A stretch of DNA of 64,000 nt from Kryptolebias marmoratus (lineage: Eukaryota; Chordata; Actinopteri; Cyprinodontiformes; Rivulidae). The first letter of the stretch is position 1, and each line of letters starts with the position of its first letter. Location of the stretch: the NCBI RefSeq assembly GCF_001649575.2, contig NC_051443.1, forward strand, positions 16,327,750-16,391,749, in the 5' to 3' direction. This document shows positions 10,057 through 22,620 of this stretch, piece by piece. The notes below the pieces were generated by a model. That model saw only the letters and a list, made by a program, of their open reading frames with translations. It had not been told where the DNA came from and did no database searches. The position numbers and the translations under genes were made by a program.

Positions 10057-13000
10057 TGTGTATTATGGCGTATTCCTACAAATTGATTTATTGTTTTTGC
10101 TTAATTCTAACTTATACTTGTATATGTATAAGTCTGTGGCACAAGAGGATTACTTAATGAATATGTAAAACAAAAACACAGATGAATTAAAAGCAACATG
10201 AGTAGCCAAAGCTAAGTGTGGTAGGTTTGGAGGCCTTTCCCTGCCAGGGAGGAAGTGTTTGGGTTTTATTGGTTTCATATGACACGACAGAAACTTTTTA
10301 AGATGTTGTAGACGCGCTGGTAAAAAAGCAGTCTGCCCACCCCTGCATAAAGTGCCCCTGTGATCTCGGCTGTATTTATAGGCACTGTCTTGAGTCACAT
10401 GGTTTCCATTTCTTCCCTTGTTGGGACCCCCTGTGGTTGCTTTTACAAGCACAGGTATGAAGAGGTCAAAAGGCACCATCTTCAGTGGCTTTGCCATCTT
10501 TTTCAGCATCTTTTATTTATGCTTTTTTTCAGTGTCTTCCTTTAAATTGGTAGTATAACAAAAACATTTCTTTAAAAGGGAGAGAAAACAACCTCTTTCC
10601 TGATTTTGAACTAAATTAAAGAAATTTTTTTACTGCTATAAGGTTTCATAACTTTCACATTTATTTAGTATTTTTATATCCAAACGTCCGTCTAAAAAAA
10701 GTAATTAATTGTATTACAAAGCTTATGTCTATAAAAAGAAAATGTGAACCCTAACCAAATACTTTCACCTCATTATTTGGCTATCATGGGGATGAATCCT
10801 GCATCACTAAGTGCTGATAATATCATTGCCAAAAAGCAGTGACAGTCATTTCAAAAGTTTTTATAAAATTATGTTTGCTTGTATTTCTTTTTATATAAGT
10901 GCTTTATCGTTGTTCTTATTGTTTGACCTTTTGTAATAATTGTTTTAGATGTTTAGATATCTTAAATGCCTAACTAGGGATTTGGTTTGCAACTTATCCA
11001 TTGGCTAGAAGACCAGTTCAGAGCAACAGTTGTAATATTTAATATGTAACACTGTTTTTATGTACCATCTTAAGCTTGAAATGAATTTAACTAACCTCTG
11101 TGTATGGGATCTGTAATGTCAACAAATCTGAATATAGTAAAATGCCTCCTTCTTTTTTCTTGGACGTTTTTACAAAGAAGCTACATTTAAAAAAATAATG
11201 GAGCTTCACTTCCCTGTCATGACCAAAGATACTTCCTATAAGACACTGTACATAATTATCAAACGTTAGCTCAAATTACGGAATAAACTCTTCCTTCTTA
11301 CATTTTGCTGCTTATTGACAAAAATCGAGTTTGTCCGAGTCTCTCTGTTTGTGTCTCTCAGTTTAGTCTGCAGGCCGCTCCAATCTCCCTTTTCTTTCCC
11401 ATGTGGTGTGGTGTGTTGGTTTTAGTGGGCACTAAAAACACATTGTTAAACACAGTTTTAAAAGTTCCTAAAAGCATTTTTTCCTCTTGGGGATTGGCAC
11501 TTTAATCTACTCTCAGGTTTCACATGCTGCACAGGCACACCTGCAGGGAGAGGAATGAAATAAACTGGATCCAACATACCCACTGGCTCCTACACATCTT
11601 AGACTCCTTGTAAAATTGAAGAAAGAAAAGTCTAATCAGATTTATTGTTTTAAATCAAAAAATCGAACAAGACACATCGTGTCTTGTTCTTTATGACCTC
11701 TACAGTCACTTTGCAAAAGTCCTTTGCATTTAGAAAAACAAAGACTCAGTCCTTAGTTGCAAAACTTACCTCATTTAAGGCTTACTTAAGACATTTTAAA
11801 TTATGTAATACTATAATATAAAACAAACATTTTGAGCATTTAATATAATGGTCTAAGTTTTTTTTGTCTTCAGTATTGGCTTATTGTTTTTACTATGATG
11901 GTAAAGCTGCTGTGTATCTTTTGGAATCTCCCAAAACAGACTCTAGACAAGAATACATTATGGTCAAACCCAAACTTGAGGAAACTCAAAAAGGGATAGG
12001 GGTGGTGTATTGTTTTCCTCCTTCTACCATCTCATAAAATTATTTTTATTTGTACTTTTCCCACTTTTACAGTGCTCTCTGTGCGTATAGAGGGACATTT
12101 GATCACAGGAGAAGGGAGTAAATGATTCTCTATCTTTCTATCTTCAAGGCTTAGGACAAAGTGATTCAAAGAGGAAGTGGTTGTGAGTGAGTTCAAGGGA
12201 ATTCTGTCTTTCCAAAAGGTTAAAGTTCAGTTCCAGGAGGGAAAGACATGAGCTGTTTGGTGTTTTAAGGAGTTCTTTTTATCTAGTCTGAAACAGAGGT
12301 ACCTGGGGAGTGTCAGCATGGGTTGAGGTCATTTTAAGTTTTGACAAGAGAATAAAGTTAGTTAGGAAACAAACATTCCCTCCAATCTCACCTCAGGAAG
12401 TAAAATAGAGCAAGTAGTGTCACAGAAATGCTCTATAGTTTTAAAATGACAACATTTTAGTTCCCTGACTGTTTTGTAAATGTACAGCAGCTTTCATGTG
12501 ACATGATAAATAACCCTAACTTTGTATTTATACAAATTTTGAAGACCTAAGCCTAAACATTTCCAAGTAGCAGTAAGATTTAAAACAATTGGAAAGTGCA
12601 GGGTCAGACTGTTCTTAAACTCAGTCCATGGATTTATGATGACTGTTACCCATCTACATCCATACAAATGTTTGAAGAACAGTAATGGTGATAAACTTAA
12701 TTTTGTCATACATACATACATACAGTATATATGACTATTTTTATGGGCATGCAACTATTTTGTCTTCAAACTTTACTTTCTTTGCCTTTGTTAAATTTTC
12801 TTTTGTTTTGTGGAAGTTGTTCAAATCATGCAGAAAGTGATAAACAAACTGCTGATTATGTGTCACTGCACTGTCCATTGATTATTATGTCATGACTATT
12901 GACTGTTATGCAGAGGTGATTTAGTCATGTTGGGGCCCAAGGTTATGCATGAGGTCTTCCACTTACAAACTTCACACAAAAGCCCTTTTGTTGTAGTGGG

Positions 13001-13267
13001 TAATAATATCACCTCGCAACACCAGCATGTACTCCTCTGTTTGTTTTAATGAGCACACCATGATCCTGTGCTGGCTTGCTATTAAACACATTTTCACCAA
13101 CACTGTCTCTGAGGGCAGAGGAACATATTACCAAATGGACCAATCGGAAACAACATAGTGACGCACCTACTTATACAACATTTACACCCTAAACAACAGC
13201 TGGTAGCTACAAGCATGGGGCAGATGATTACAATAGCAGCTTTCTGTAAGTTAAGACGAAATAATCT
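10057..13267. other. AT-rich gene-free DNA with one perfect hairpin
   Basis: No exon, RNA gene or nameable element is recognised. The small frames present are AT-driven. An inverted repeat at 11665-11689 is listed separately. A short CATA tetranucleotide run lies near 12709-12723. Confidence 0.45.
11665..11689. repeat. perfect 11-bp inverted repeat, 3-nt loop
   Basis: GAACAAGACAC (11665-11675), loop ATC, then GTGTCTTGTTC (11679-11689). The arms pair without mismatch. It is too short for a miRNA precursor. It could be a cruciform-prone site or a protein-binding palindrome; function unknown. Confidence 0.6.
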
Positions 13268-13303
13268 TTATTATTATTATTATTGTTGTTATTATTATTA
13301 TTT
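13268..13303. repeat. TTA trinucleotide microsatellite
   Basis: An imperfect (TTA)n tract interrupted by TTG units. It gives a run of asparagine codons in one minus-strand frame, which is not a gene. Confidence 0.85.
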
Positions 13304-15062
13304 GGCCACACTTCAGGCTTTATTGACCCCTCCTTAATGTGTGTCTTCTGATCCTCAACTCCCGGTGTATATATAAATATATATAAAACAACTTCCAAGA
13401 TAAACCGGAGTTTACTTTTCCAAGAAGACCTGATAAACATTCTTTAATTTTAACCAAAGAATGTATCTTAAATACCTGAACAGGCAATTATCTTCATTGT
13501 TAGTAAATTACAACCTCTTGATGATCAACACTTTTGTGACTGTGCTAATTTCTGTTAATCTTGATAGATGTTTTTGGTCAATGGAGCTGCTTGCACATGT
13601 ATTTGTCCTTTATGACAATTTTGGAATCTCACTAGCAGTGCTAAATTATCCGACAGGCTTTATTTTTAAATTTGATTGATATTAAATGTGGCCTTAAGTC
13701 CAAGTCCCAACTATAAGAAGACAGCTGACAGTGTCAAACATTTTAAATTACCATCTCCAAATGTGATTACAGCTACAACCCACAGTTACAATGAATTCTG
13801 TTGGAAATGACACACTGAGAGGTGCGACTTTGAAACCATTAAAAACAGAACAGAACAAAATGTGAAGAGGTAAACATATAAAGCAAATTATTTGTGAATT
13901 CAACAGGGAAGAAAATCTTGTTTAGAACCAGATCAACAGGAACCTCAGTTGCGTGATCAGCACTTAGTTTTGATTGTAATTATGCCAAGATAAATATAGA
14001 AGGGAAAAAAATGTTGTTGTGATAGTTGTGCATGGCAGGGTACAATTAAAAGAATGGTAAATGTAGTTCCATTCATACTTCAAAAATAATATATCATCAA
14101 GGAACAGATGAGTCATCAGTTACTTGATGACTCATTTTTTCCCATAAAGAAGACTGCAACACCAAGAAGAGGAATTCTTCTGCTTGCTGGTTAGAATGGA
14201 GCAGTATGAAAAGGAAACTAACACCATTATGTAATTTTACAGGCAAGCTACTTGAGTGATGATTCTCATTAATATTACCAGCTGCAGATGATGATAGATG
14301 ATCTTGAAGAGCCTTTCCTCACGAAGACAACATGCATAAGCAAAATTAAGGCAAAGTGAAAAGATTTTTTTTTTTTTCTGTCTCCTAACTTGGCAGATTT
14401 GGGCCAGCACAATTTTTAAAAACTTGTCACATTTGTAAAACTTATAAGTCTTTTAAAGACACATAGAGATGGAGAGCTAACATCTGAAAGTTAAAACAAA
14501 ATCAAAACAGGCTTTAAAATACCCCAAAAAGTGGAGCACTATCAATATAATGTCTAAAGAGATTTTAACTTTGATCAGACAAATCTCTAGACAGCCTTGA
14601 CTGGATTATGAGTTGATCAGCCCTGTGGTCGAATGGCTGCATCTGTCTGATGAACTGCATGACTGCCAAACCTTTATGATTGGATCTGAAAATTACAAGT
14701 AATGGGTGCTTCACCAGTCATAGTCTGCAACAGCTGTAGATACCAGAGTGAACAGTAAGCATCAAAACCTATTGGTACACAAATGGGATTTAAAAAAAAA
14801 ATAATCGTGGATTATTGCAAAGAAGGCTGAAAATGATCTTTTTTTTTGTGGTGTATGACACTGGTTTATGTCTTAGAGAGAGAATGTTCAATGGATAAAG
14901 TTTCTGAGAAAAGTATGTTTCAACTACACACTATATTTATTGGGGATGGAAGTTTTTATGCTCCCCACAATTTGATTAGACTGCAATTCAGAGGACTGTG
15001 ATGCTATTATAAAATGATTGTTGATCCATCTATAATCACAATTCAAGCAAATAATGAGCATA
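13304..15062. other. gene-free DNA with an AP-1-site hairpin
   Basis: No coding exon is recognised. The hairpin at 14108-14135 is listed separately. A tRNA-like box A (GTGGTCGAATGG) occurs near 14631 but no tRNA can be folded from it. Confidence 0.45.
14108..14135. promoter_or_regulatory. 11-bp inverted repeat with an AP-1-like site in each arm
   Basis: ATGAGTCATCA (14108-14118), loop GTTACT, then TGATGACTCAT (14125-14135). Each arm carries TGAGTCA/TGACTCA, the consensus for Fos/Jun dimers. The arms match perfectly. Regulatory activity is inference. Confidence 0.45.
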
Positions 15063-15215
15063 GAATTTCTGGGCTGCTGCTCGGGTTTGAGCCCAGGTTG
15101 CGTCAGGAAGGGCATCTGGCATAAAACAATTGCCAAATCTTTTGTGTGAGTTTGGTCGCTCTGGCAACCCCTTCAGAAGGGAGCAGCTTAAAAAAAAGGA
15201 GAAAAAAAAGAGAAG
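15063..15215 (+). repeat. fish retroposon 3'-end-like repeat with A-rich tail
   Basis: TTGCGTCAGGAAGGGCATCT followed by GGCATAAAAC, then TTGCCAAATC, CTGGCAACCCCTTCAGAAGG and GAGCAGCTTAAAAAAAAGG. This matches a common fish repeat motif (GCGTCAGGAAGGGCATCCGGCGTAAAA ... GACCCC...GGGAGCAGC...). The A-rich tail suggests retrotransposition on the plus strand. The LINE or SINE family is not determined. Confidence 0.55.
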
Positions 15216-16189
15216 AATTTCTCTTGCGGAAAAAAACATATGTTGCTTTACACTCCGGTATAAAAGTTGTTTTGTTGACAGTAGCTAATTTTTCCTCTAA
15301 AGCTCAGTTTTATGGCTTTTAGCTGCTTCAATACAGGAGCAGGATATAGCGAAATATCTGATTCCAAACAAATAGCTAGAAAGTCTAACAAACTTCCGTC
15401 TCATTCTCTTTTTTGGTTCAAGCTTTCAGTCCCATCTTGTCAGACCTTGTCAAATTTTTACATACTTTTCATTATTTTCACAAAAGGACAAAGGAACTTA
15501 AATCAGCTAACAAATCAGTTGAGATGTCAGACCTTTGTTGCCCTTTCTACAGCATTAAGAAGATGGCCGAAATCTTAACTCTTGATCAAAATTTGTTGTC
15601 ATCTACTTTGTAAATATAAATAACTTGCTGAACTAAAATGGATTGGCCAGCTCACGTTTTGAAACTGCTGTCACAAGCATACTCACAAAATGTGCACACG
15701 CACTGCTTGAATCAATTCCTGTCTCCGCTATCAATCCATATCTCGATCGTTGACCCCCTGATGTGAGTAAACTGGCCTACAAGCCTAACAGCAACCCAAT
15801 ACTTTATATATTTTACTGATGTCATGCTGATGTCAAAGTGTCAGAATGAAGCGCTGCCTGCTGGCACTTGGCAGATCTTCCCACTCCTTTCTGGCCTACT
15901 GTAGCTCAAGTTTCATTTGACTGTCAATGTACAAATGTGTGAGGATGAAAAGTTTTATGACCTGTCATATGATGCTATTTTCAGCAAATCAGTGATCATA
16001 TTTTGCTCGGTAAACAATCATACTGATTCCCTTGTTGCACAGCTGAATTTCTGCCTTTCTCTGATGACTTTTAGTAAAGCAGCTTTGTAGCAAGGTAGTC
16101 AATCTGTGGGAAAAGGAGCACTGTTTCTCATGTTCGGCATGCAACTGTAAAGGGGTAAGACTCAGGTAACCAGCAAGTGTAATTACGAG
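15216..16189. other. gene-free DNA, nothing recognised
   Basis: Two overlapping short frames (15312-15613) have no family resemblance and no supporting splice or start context. No repeat is recognised. Confidence 0.45.
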
Positions 16190-16420
16190 TATGCTGATCC
16201 CTGTAAAAGCGCTTCCTGGCCACTTTCTCCTCTGTACTGAAGGCTTTGGCACGAGTGGTGGAGAGGGTCACTGTTTAATAATGAACAGGTCGAGCCGGCT
16301 GTAACGGATACATGCACCTGCTTTATGCATCAGTCAATTACCTAATTAGAACTCTCCCTCTGGGGAAAGCTAATACCTCATCCTGGAGCAGGAGGACAAC
16401 CCCTTCCATGTGAACAGAGA
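16190..16420. promoter_or_regulatory. candidate conserved non-coding element with homeodomain sites
   Basis: Higher GC than its surroundings. It contains CAATTA (16335-16340) and the palindromic homeodomain core CTAATTAG (16342-16349), preceded by TTTATGCAT. The composition resembles a developmental enhancer. Conservation is untested. Confidence 0.3.
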
Positions 16421-19179
16421 CTCTCACAAGTCAAACAGATACCTGTACGTGTGTGTGTGTGTGTGTGCGCAGCCCTGGTGCATTTGTATGTGAGGAACAA
16501 AAGGAAGGGGTCGAGTATTTCTTTGCACAGATCAGGTACCCAAGCACTCACATGGGAAATTGTAGTCAATGCCATTGTGATCCTATAACAGTCCTTCTTC
16601 TGCCCATCTCCTTGCACATGCTGCCATCAGTTCCCCATCCTTTCATGAGAAAATGATATGATGGGTCTTTTCTACTCCCATTCATGGGGCACAGATTAAA
16701 TGGTGGTTAGGCCGTCAATTGTTCTCGTAAGTTCTCTCTTTTGTATAAAGTGGTTCAACTTTCATTGGCACTTATTACAATGTCATTAGGTTATTTTTGG
16801 TCATTTATTCATGTGATAAAATATAAAAAACAAAATCTATCTGCCCCATAAAAGGCCGTCTACATGGGAATATTTTTTTGTGAATAAACAAAAGTTTTCA
16901 ACCTTGCATTGACACAAAAGCAGCAAAATACATTTGAGGAGCCCCAAAACAATATTTTTTGAAAATGATTCCACAGTGAAAAAAAATCTCAAAATGCCAC
17001 CCTTGAACTTTTGTATAGACACATCCTTTTGAAAACATTGTTGACATAACCCCACTTCTAATTTAAGCTACGACCTGAAGGTCAGCGCTTTTTCTTGTTT
17101 TGTTAACATTTTGCACCTAAGTTGGAAACTTTATGTACATGCATCATGCCTTATTTTTTTGTTTTTGATGTATTTTTGTGGCATCTTTTCAGGACCACAT
17201 ACAGGCCTGGCATAGTTACTACAGCATTTTCGGTCATTGCAGTGTTTCTGTCTGGATGAAAGCATTTCTAGTAATGATCTCATGTTTAGGAGGTTTTTAA
17301 AAAAATATTTTTAGAAATGTCAAATAAAAAGATTGTTTTATGAAAACTGTGTTTCTGTGTGAACAAGGCCTTAGTTTACAGTTGTGAGAACACCTACTTC
17401 TCACCTTAATTTAACACTAGCAATTGATAACAATGAAAAGCTGTGAGTGCCTTTAAAAAGTCATCAGACATATTTACATATTTGTCGTTTCAAGTGATTT
17501 GCTTGACGATGATTTCTTTGGGGCAAATAATCTTTGGCTTTTGACTCAACAATTACAACTGGACAAGTCTGGTCTAAATATGGTATGAGATGGAGTTAAA
17601 TTGAAAGAAGGGTTTTGTATGTGGGTTGAGCTGGGGCAGACCAGGTGTTTTTATGACAAGGTTTAGGACTTGAACTCTGTCTTTCTTTCAGTTGCAATGT
17701 AGTCTGAAAAATGCTACATCAACAAACAGGGTTTTCTGATCGTCTCAGGTGATTAATGCTCCCCTTCATATCAGCTGGAAATGCTGACTTTCAAAGATAT
17801 GTTGACAATTGTTCAGTATTATTAAGCAAATAATCTGTGTAGCTAGAGTATAATGATTATCAATGTCTTGATTTTTAATTACTTAAATTATTCCTTTAAT
17901 GTTTGACTATATATTTATGCTTACACAGTTTGCTGTTCACCTGACATTTAGGCCTTTAGCTAGTTATTTTGGGTTTTAGGCCTAATCTTTGTCTATTTAA
18001 ATTGGTAGACTACTAGAACTGCAATCTTAATGGCCATGGTAAAAGCAAGTATTGAATAATAACCCATAGGTGTAAAAATAACCTAAAAGCATTTGCAATT
18101 TAAAAAAAAGAGAAAAAAGAAAAGAAATTGATCTAAAACTGCTTTTTAATTGAAAAGCTTTTTCACCAGTTTCACCAGGCATGCATGAAGTACTTTTTAT
18201 AAAGCTCTTTTCAAGCTTTTTGGTGGGACCAAAATGAACAATTTAGTTCCTGTAAAATGCACGTCTTGGTTACCCTGTGCTTTATAATCTTCTATTTATA
18301 AAGCACAAGGAATTGGTGTCTTTTGGGGCAAATATATATTGTTATTAGTCATCAAAGATAATTAACATTATCAGAAATTCTGCTTTCATTAATTGTATGG
18401 GTTTTGCTGAAGTCACCAGCAGCTCCAAGGCAATTTGAGACATTTTTTCTGTGATTAAGTTATGCACTGTAGGGTCTAGAGGGAGAAAGTGAACAACCTG
18501 GTTTTCTGTGGAGAAACTTGAGTGATGAAGCTTTCACTTCACAGAAGAGGAGCGGTCAGGGGTTGAACACTCAGGCTCACCAACATTAGTCTATACAAGC
18601 TCATCTATGTTTGCATCAAGACCTCTGCCCCACTCACTCTCCTCCATCACACAAAGGCAAAAACTCCACCCACTTTTCCAGCCACTAACCAGCAGGGCAC
18701 CATCCAACACCACCTTGACGGCTCATGTTATGGTTTTACTACACTGCAAAATCAATTTCAGTTTATTAATAACAGCTATAGTGCAAATATATGTACTGCA
18801 AGGAAGATGGATGGAAGCAAAGAGGAAAACGTGGACTGAGATCGTGTTGGTGGTGGCAGGAGCTCGGGTCAGGCAGCAGGCTCCTAAAAATCAATTTTCA
18901 CACAGGAAGACTATTAGGATATTGAGAAGTGGGATGACTGAGTGTGTGTGTTCACTTAGTCTAAATTACCTTGCAACTTTCAATAGAAACTCTAAACTCT
19001 GCGCTTTCAGAGTTTCTCACATCAAATCATGACAAATGTTTACAGTAACCAGTTTATATTCCTGATACTGCTGAAAATAATAATAAAAAACAGCTGTAAA
19101 CATAAGAGGCATTTCAAGTAAATGAATTGGACTTCCTTCTTGCCATCTCTTCTAAGGAACAGCGAGAGATCATGCCCAC
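16421..19179. other. gene-free DNA with one perfect hairpin
   Basis: A short GT run (about 16449-16467) and a 12-bp hairpin at 18276 are the only structures. The 141-codon frame at 18607-19032 shows no family features and is probably chance. Confidence 0.45.
18276..18307. repeat. perfect 12-bp inverted repeat, 8-nt loop
   Basis: TGTGCTTTATAA (18276-18287) and TTATAAAGCACA (18296-18307) pair perfectly around TCTTCTAT. The stem is shorter than a typical miRNA precursor stem. It may be the remnant of terminal inverted repeats of a small element, or a chance palindrome. Confidence 0.55.
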
Positions 19180-19460
19180 TTCAGCTTAGTAACCAAACAG
19201 AAAAAATACGGTGTGCGGCCTGCCTCAGCGAGAAATCTCAAAGTGCTCGCCGACTCCTAGCTGCTAATACAACTAATGCAGTAATGTAAGGGCCGAGGCG
19301 ATTAATGAGAGCGCTCTGCCCCTGACATCTCAGACACCCTAATGTTGCTGCAGCGTCTCCCTAGCCGTGCTTTAATCCATCACTGGTCCCTGTAACCCAA
19401 TTATGGCTTGACGCTTTACTTTTAGCTCCTCTGATGGGTCCTTCACACACATCTATAAAA
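19180..19460. promoter_or_regulatory. candidate conserved non-coding element
   Basis: A GC- and CpG-enriched island in AT-rich DNA with homeobox cores in GGCGATTAATGAGAGCGCTC and CCCAATTATGGC, and no coding frame. Sequence complexity is high and no repeat is recognised. It looks enhancer-like; conservation must be tested. Confidence 0.32.
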
Positions 19461-20639
19461 GGGCAAACAAGCACTCACACACACACATGCAGACAAACGT
19501 ATTCAAGCACCAAGTACATTTCTACAAAGATATTTGTGCTCACACACTGCCTTTAATACACACAATAGAAATGCCCAACTATGCATTTTGTTGAGCTCAC
19601 TTTAAGGGAAAACTAAAGACTTTCAGGTGAAGTAAATTTATCTAAAATAGCTATCATGAGCTGTCAAGGCATTCAGTTTAATCATGCACAATGACATGAC
19701 CTTAACAAGTTTTGCTTGAAAAAATGTTACTCAAATATGGTTTTACCCCAATTTCACAGAACTTAATCTCTATTTAAACCCTTAGTTCAAGTTAATTCTT
19801 TTTTCTTTAAATCTTAACTACTGTTTCCAGTAAAATTTGTTATGATTATAATTGTAGCTTGATGCTACACTAACATCCTTCATTCCCTGAGGTGCCTGAG
19901 TACTCTGTTTTAGCTAAAGGGGTGTATGTGCTGCATTTTTTATAAAGTCCCCCTGCAACATTTATGATTCACCATAAAGGCTTTAAAACAACACTTGGCT
20001 GCTTCTCCCACCAGATAATGCTAACATCTGGAATATGCTGCACATGAAAGTGTCTCAATACGTTGCAGAAGCTGGACCTTGTCAGAACCCTCCCTCTTTC
20101 GTCTCTGTCCATCAGTTATGTCACACAGAGAGTAACAGCTCTGTCAATCAAGAGATCTATGCACTTGCTTCCTCTAAATCAGGTGGATTGACTCCTTAAG
20201 AGTTACTGGAGAAGCCTACTTCCATTAGCCACTCCCAAAGGCAAATTAACTTAAATGTACCCGCTCAATAAAGTTCAAGACAATCATTTGCATGTCAATG
20301 TCCTTTTTTCTCTCTCTCAAGGCCTTCCCAAACATACAGCTGACTTGTGCAAATCCTGAGATTGCTTAGATTCTGTAACATTCCCAATTAGCTAGAAAGC
20401 TAATTGCAAAGAGAAATGACTTGAACAAAAACTGTTGCAGTCCGGACAGAAAAACTTCAAAAATCAAGTTATTCAAAACTTCCCTTTAAAACAGTTGTAT
20501 CCCGTGTAGTTGTATCTTATATGTTTCTATCACATTATAAATCAAAGGCCTAGCTTTCCTTGAAGGAGGCATCTTGCCGACTGTCTTTCATGCTAGTGTT
20601 TTAGGCTGAGATCATCTTATATTGATAAAGTTGCAGCTA
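19461..20639. other. gene-free DNA with an octamer motif and a hairpin
   Basis: A POU octamer ATTTGCAT lies at 20286-20293. An inverted repeat lies at 20385-20406. No exon or named repeat is recognised. Confidence 0.4.
20385..20406. repeat. 9-bp inverted repeat containing homeodomain-like cores
   Basis: CAATTAGCT (20385-20393), loop AGAA, then AGCTAATTG (20398-20406). Each arm has a TAATTG/CAATTA homeodomain-like core, so it may be a paired binding site. Confidence 0.4.
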
Positions 20640-21209
20640 TTTTGGTCAAACCTTGACAATACTGTTTTTCATAATCTCATGCTGTATTGCTGGATGTCAT
20701 GCTCAGAGTATGTGTTGACTCCTAGCTGTAATCACATCAACCTTTAGCACAATAATTCTTCAAAATTTAATAAATTATAGACATTTTTGTGTTGACTAAT
20801 TGTGATGGCCATCTTGAATTGGATTGATAACCTGTGATAACTTTCTGTAAGTTTCATTAAAATTTGTCTGATAACAGACACATAGAGGCAACTCCAAAAG
20901 ATAATGTTAAAGTTGTAAGCAAAGATCTTGTGCACTCAGTAGCACAAGATAGTAGTATTCGTTATAAATGACTCTCAGCTACTACCACACCACATATTAC
21001 CACAATATCTGTCAAATTAATTGACATTAAATTAAATTAATTTTTTAATTGAACAATTTTTGTGTTTTCTAAGGTCAATTGGCTGAAGCAGCCATCTTTA
21101 TGCTGACTTCAAAAGTTATTCAGTTGTAGATGTACATCCAGTGATTGCAATCTTTAAGTTTTATTGAAGTCCATCCATTTATTCATGAGATATTTTGGCA
21201 ACAGGCAGA
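20640..21209 (-). repeat. tandem-dimer interspersed repeat (unit about 330 bp), minus strand
   Basis: On the minus strand a unit starts at 21209 (TCTGCCTGTTGCC, then AAAATATCTCATGA). A second, more decayed unit starts near 20880 (TGTCTGTTATCAG), an offset of 329 bp. Shared landmarks with the plus-strand copy at 42503-43132 are CTCATGAA...GGATGG, 'AAGATGGC', AATTGACCTTAG, 'GCTGAGAGTCAT' and 'CACAAGATC'. This family is widespread in fish. The class is unknown to me; no coding frame is visible. Confidence 0.65.
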
Positions 21210-21894
21210 TATACAAACACATGCACAAAAAGGGCAGATGCTAATAATAAAGGTCTTTTTTTATTTTTATTTTTTTTTTACAAAATAATACTATTGAAAA
21301 GTTGGCAACTCATTTTAAACAGTACTAGATTTACAGTAGTTTTCTGCATTATTTTAAAGTCCATATTCCAATGTTTTATCTGGAACACTGGCTTTACATT
21401 TCTCAAATTTTGTATTATTTCAGAACCATTTGTAATCCTAATCATCCAGTGTTCCAATTTCAGGCTTTAAAGAAAGAATCGTGTTACTGCTGAGCTATAT
21501 GATGTCAAACTTATCATGTCACATTATCCTCACAAATTGGAAAAATGTCCTGAAAACAAAAGCTGTAATGTGGGTGTCTGTTGTTACCAATCACCAGGAG
21601 GTGGAGGTCAACATAATTTATAAGGATATTAAAGCTGTGTGTATCTACACAAAGATGACCAGGTCAAAGTAAGCTGATGCGTTGTGGATTTTAAATCCCA
21701 CTGTTTATATGGACAGTAAAATGTGAATTAAATCTATCTCTATTTATTTATACCATGGTAGAACAAGATTAATGTTGGTCATCCTCAGTGCTAGAAGTCT
21801 TATTATAAAGGATTTGGAGAATCTATGGATATTTTTTTTATATAATTTGAACCATAGTCCACTACTTAAAACAGTGTATATGTGTGGAAAAAAA

Positions 21895-22210
21895 CAAGCA
21901 CCAAGAACCACAAGATTAATTCTGGCCTAAAGTGAAACATGGTGATGGCATCTTCATGCCGTGCTAGTCTGCAAAGAGGAACCATAAATTTATTCAAACA
22001 AGAAAAATCCTTGATGCAAAATTTACACAGTGCTCCGGATTTTGTTGCTGGGTTGAATATTTACTTGGGAACAAGAAAAAAACATAGGAAGTGCTGCTAA
22101 GAAGGAAAAAAGTAACTGACCGAGAGTTTGGACTTGAAGTCGAGCATCTCTGCACAGATCTGAGAAAGGATGTGCTCTGTTGTTTACCATCAAATATGGA
22201 TGAGACTGAG
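21895..22210 (+). mobile_element. Tc1-type transposon remnant, internally deleted
   Basis: AAAGTGAAACATGGTGATGG followed by CATCTTCATG corresponds to the Tc1 transposase segment VKHGGGSIM. GGACTTGAAGTCGAGCATCT followed by CTGCACAGATCTGAG corresponds to the PDLNPIEHLWRDLK segment near the last catalytic acid. The two segments are closer together than in a complete gene, and stops abound, so this is a dead fragment. Confidence 0.6.
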
Positions 22211-22539
22211 AAGGGTCTGCTACTTTAAAATGGGAAATCCCATTCTATATGTTTTCTAATGAAATTGTTACCCATTAGATAAGTAAATAAATAATTGCTA
22301 CTGGATAAAATCCATATTAGTGAGTGGCAACGTCAAACAGTTTCTCTTTACTAGTTCTATAAAATAGCCCATCCTAATTAGATTTTATATAATGCTTTAC
22401 TCTTAAAACAAAGAGGAACAAAAAGTTGAAGGTGTAATTCATATTTGTTTTAAAGTGAGGTTTTATGGAAAGGTTATGAATACATAATAGCCTAGCAGCT
22501 CTTTGAATAACAACAGTTTGAAGAAATATTAATTAGTTC

Positions 22540-22620
22540 TCACTGGATTGACGAGCTAATGCTTCTCCTTAACCATCACCTGATCTGAGCCTCATTGAAC
22601 ATTTGTATGGGTAAAAAGAA
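22540..22620 (+). mobile_element. second Tc1/mariner-type fragment
   Basis: CACCTGATCTGAGCCTCATT followed by GAACATTTGTATGGG resembles the SPDLxxIEHLW segment of Tc1/mariner transposases. It duplicates the segment already present about 400 bp upstream, so it should be a separate insertion. Only about 60 bp is recognisable. Confidence 0.4.

Noticed and set aside
14620..14700. Possible tRNA-Ser-like or SINE head (GTGGTCGAATGG)
   Set aside because: Only box A is present; no box B and no cloverleaf.
18607..19032. 141-codon plus-strand frame
   Set aside because: No family resemblance and ordinary desert composition; expected by chance over 64 kb.
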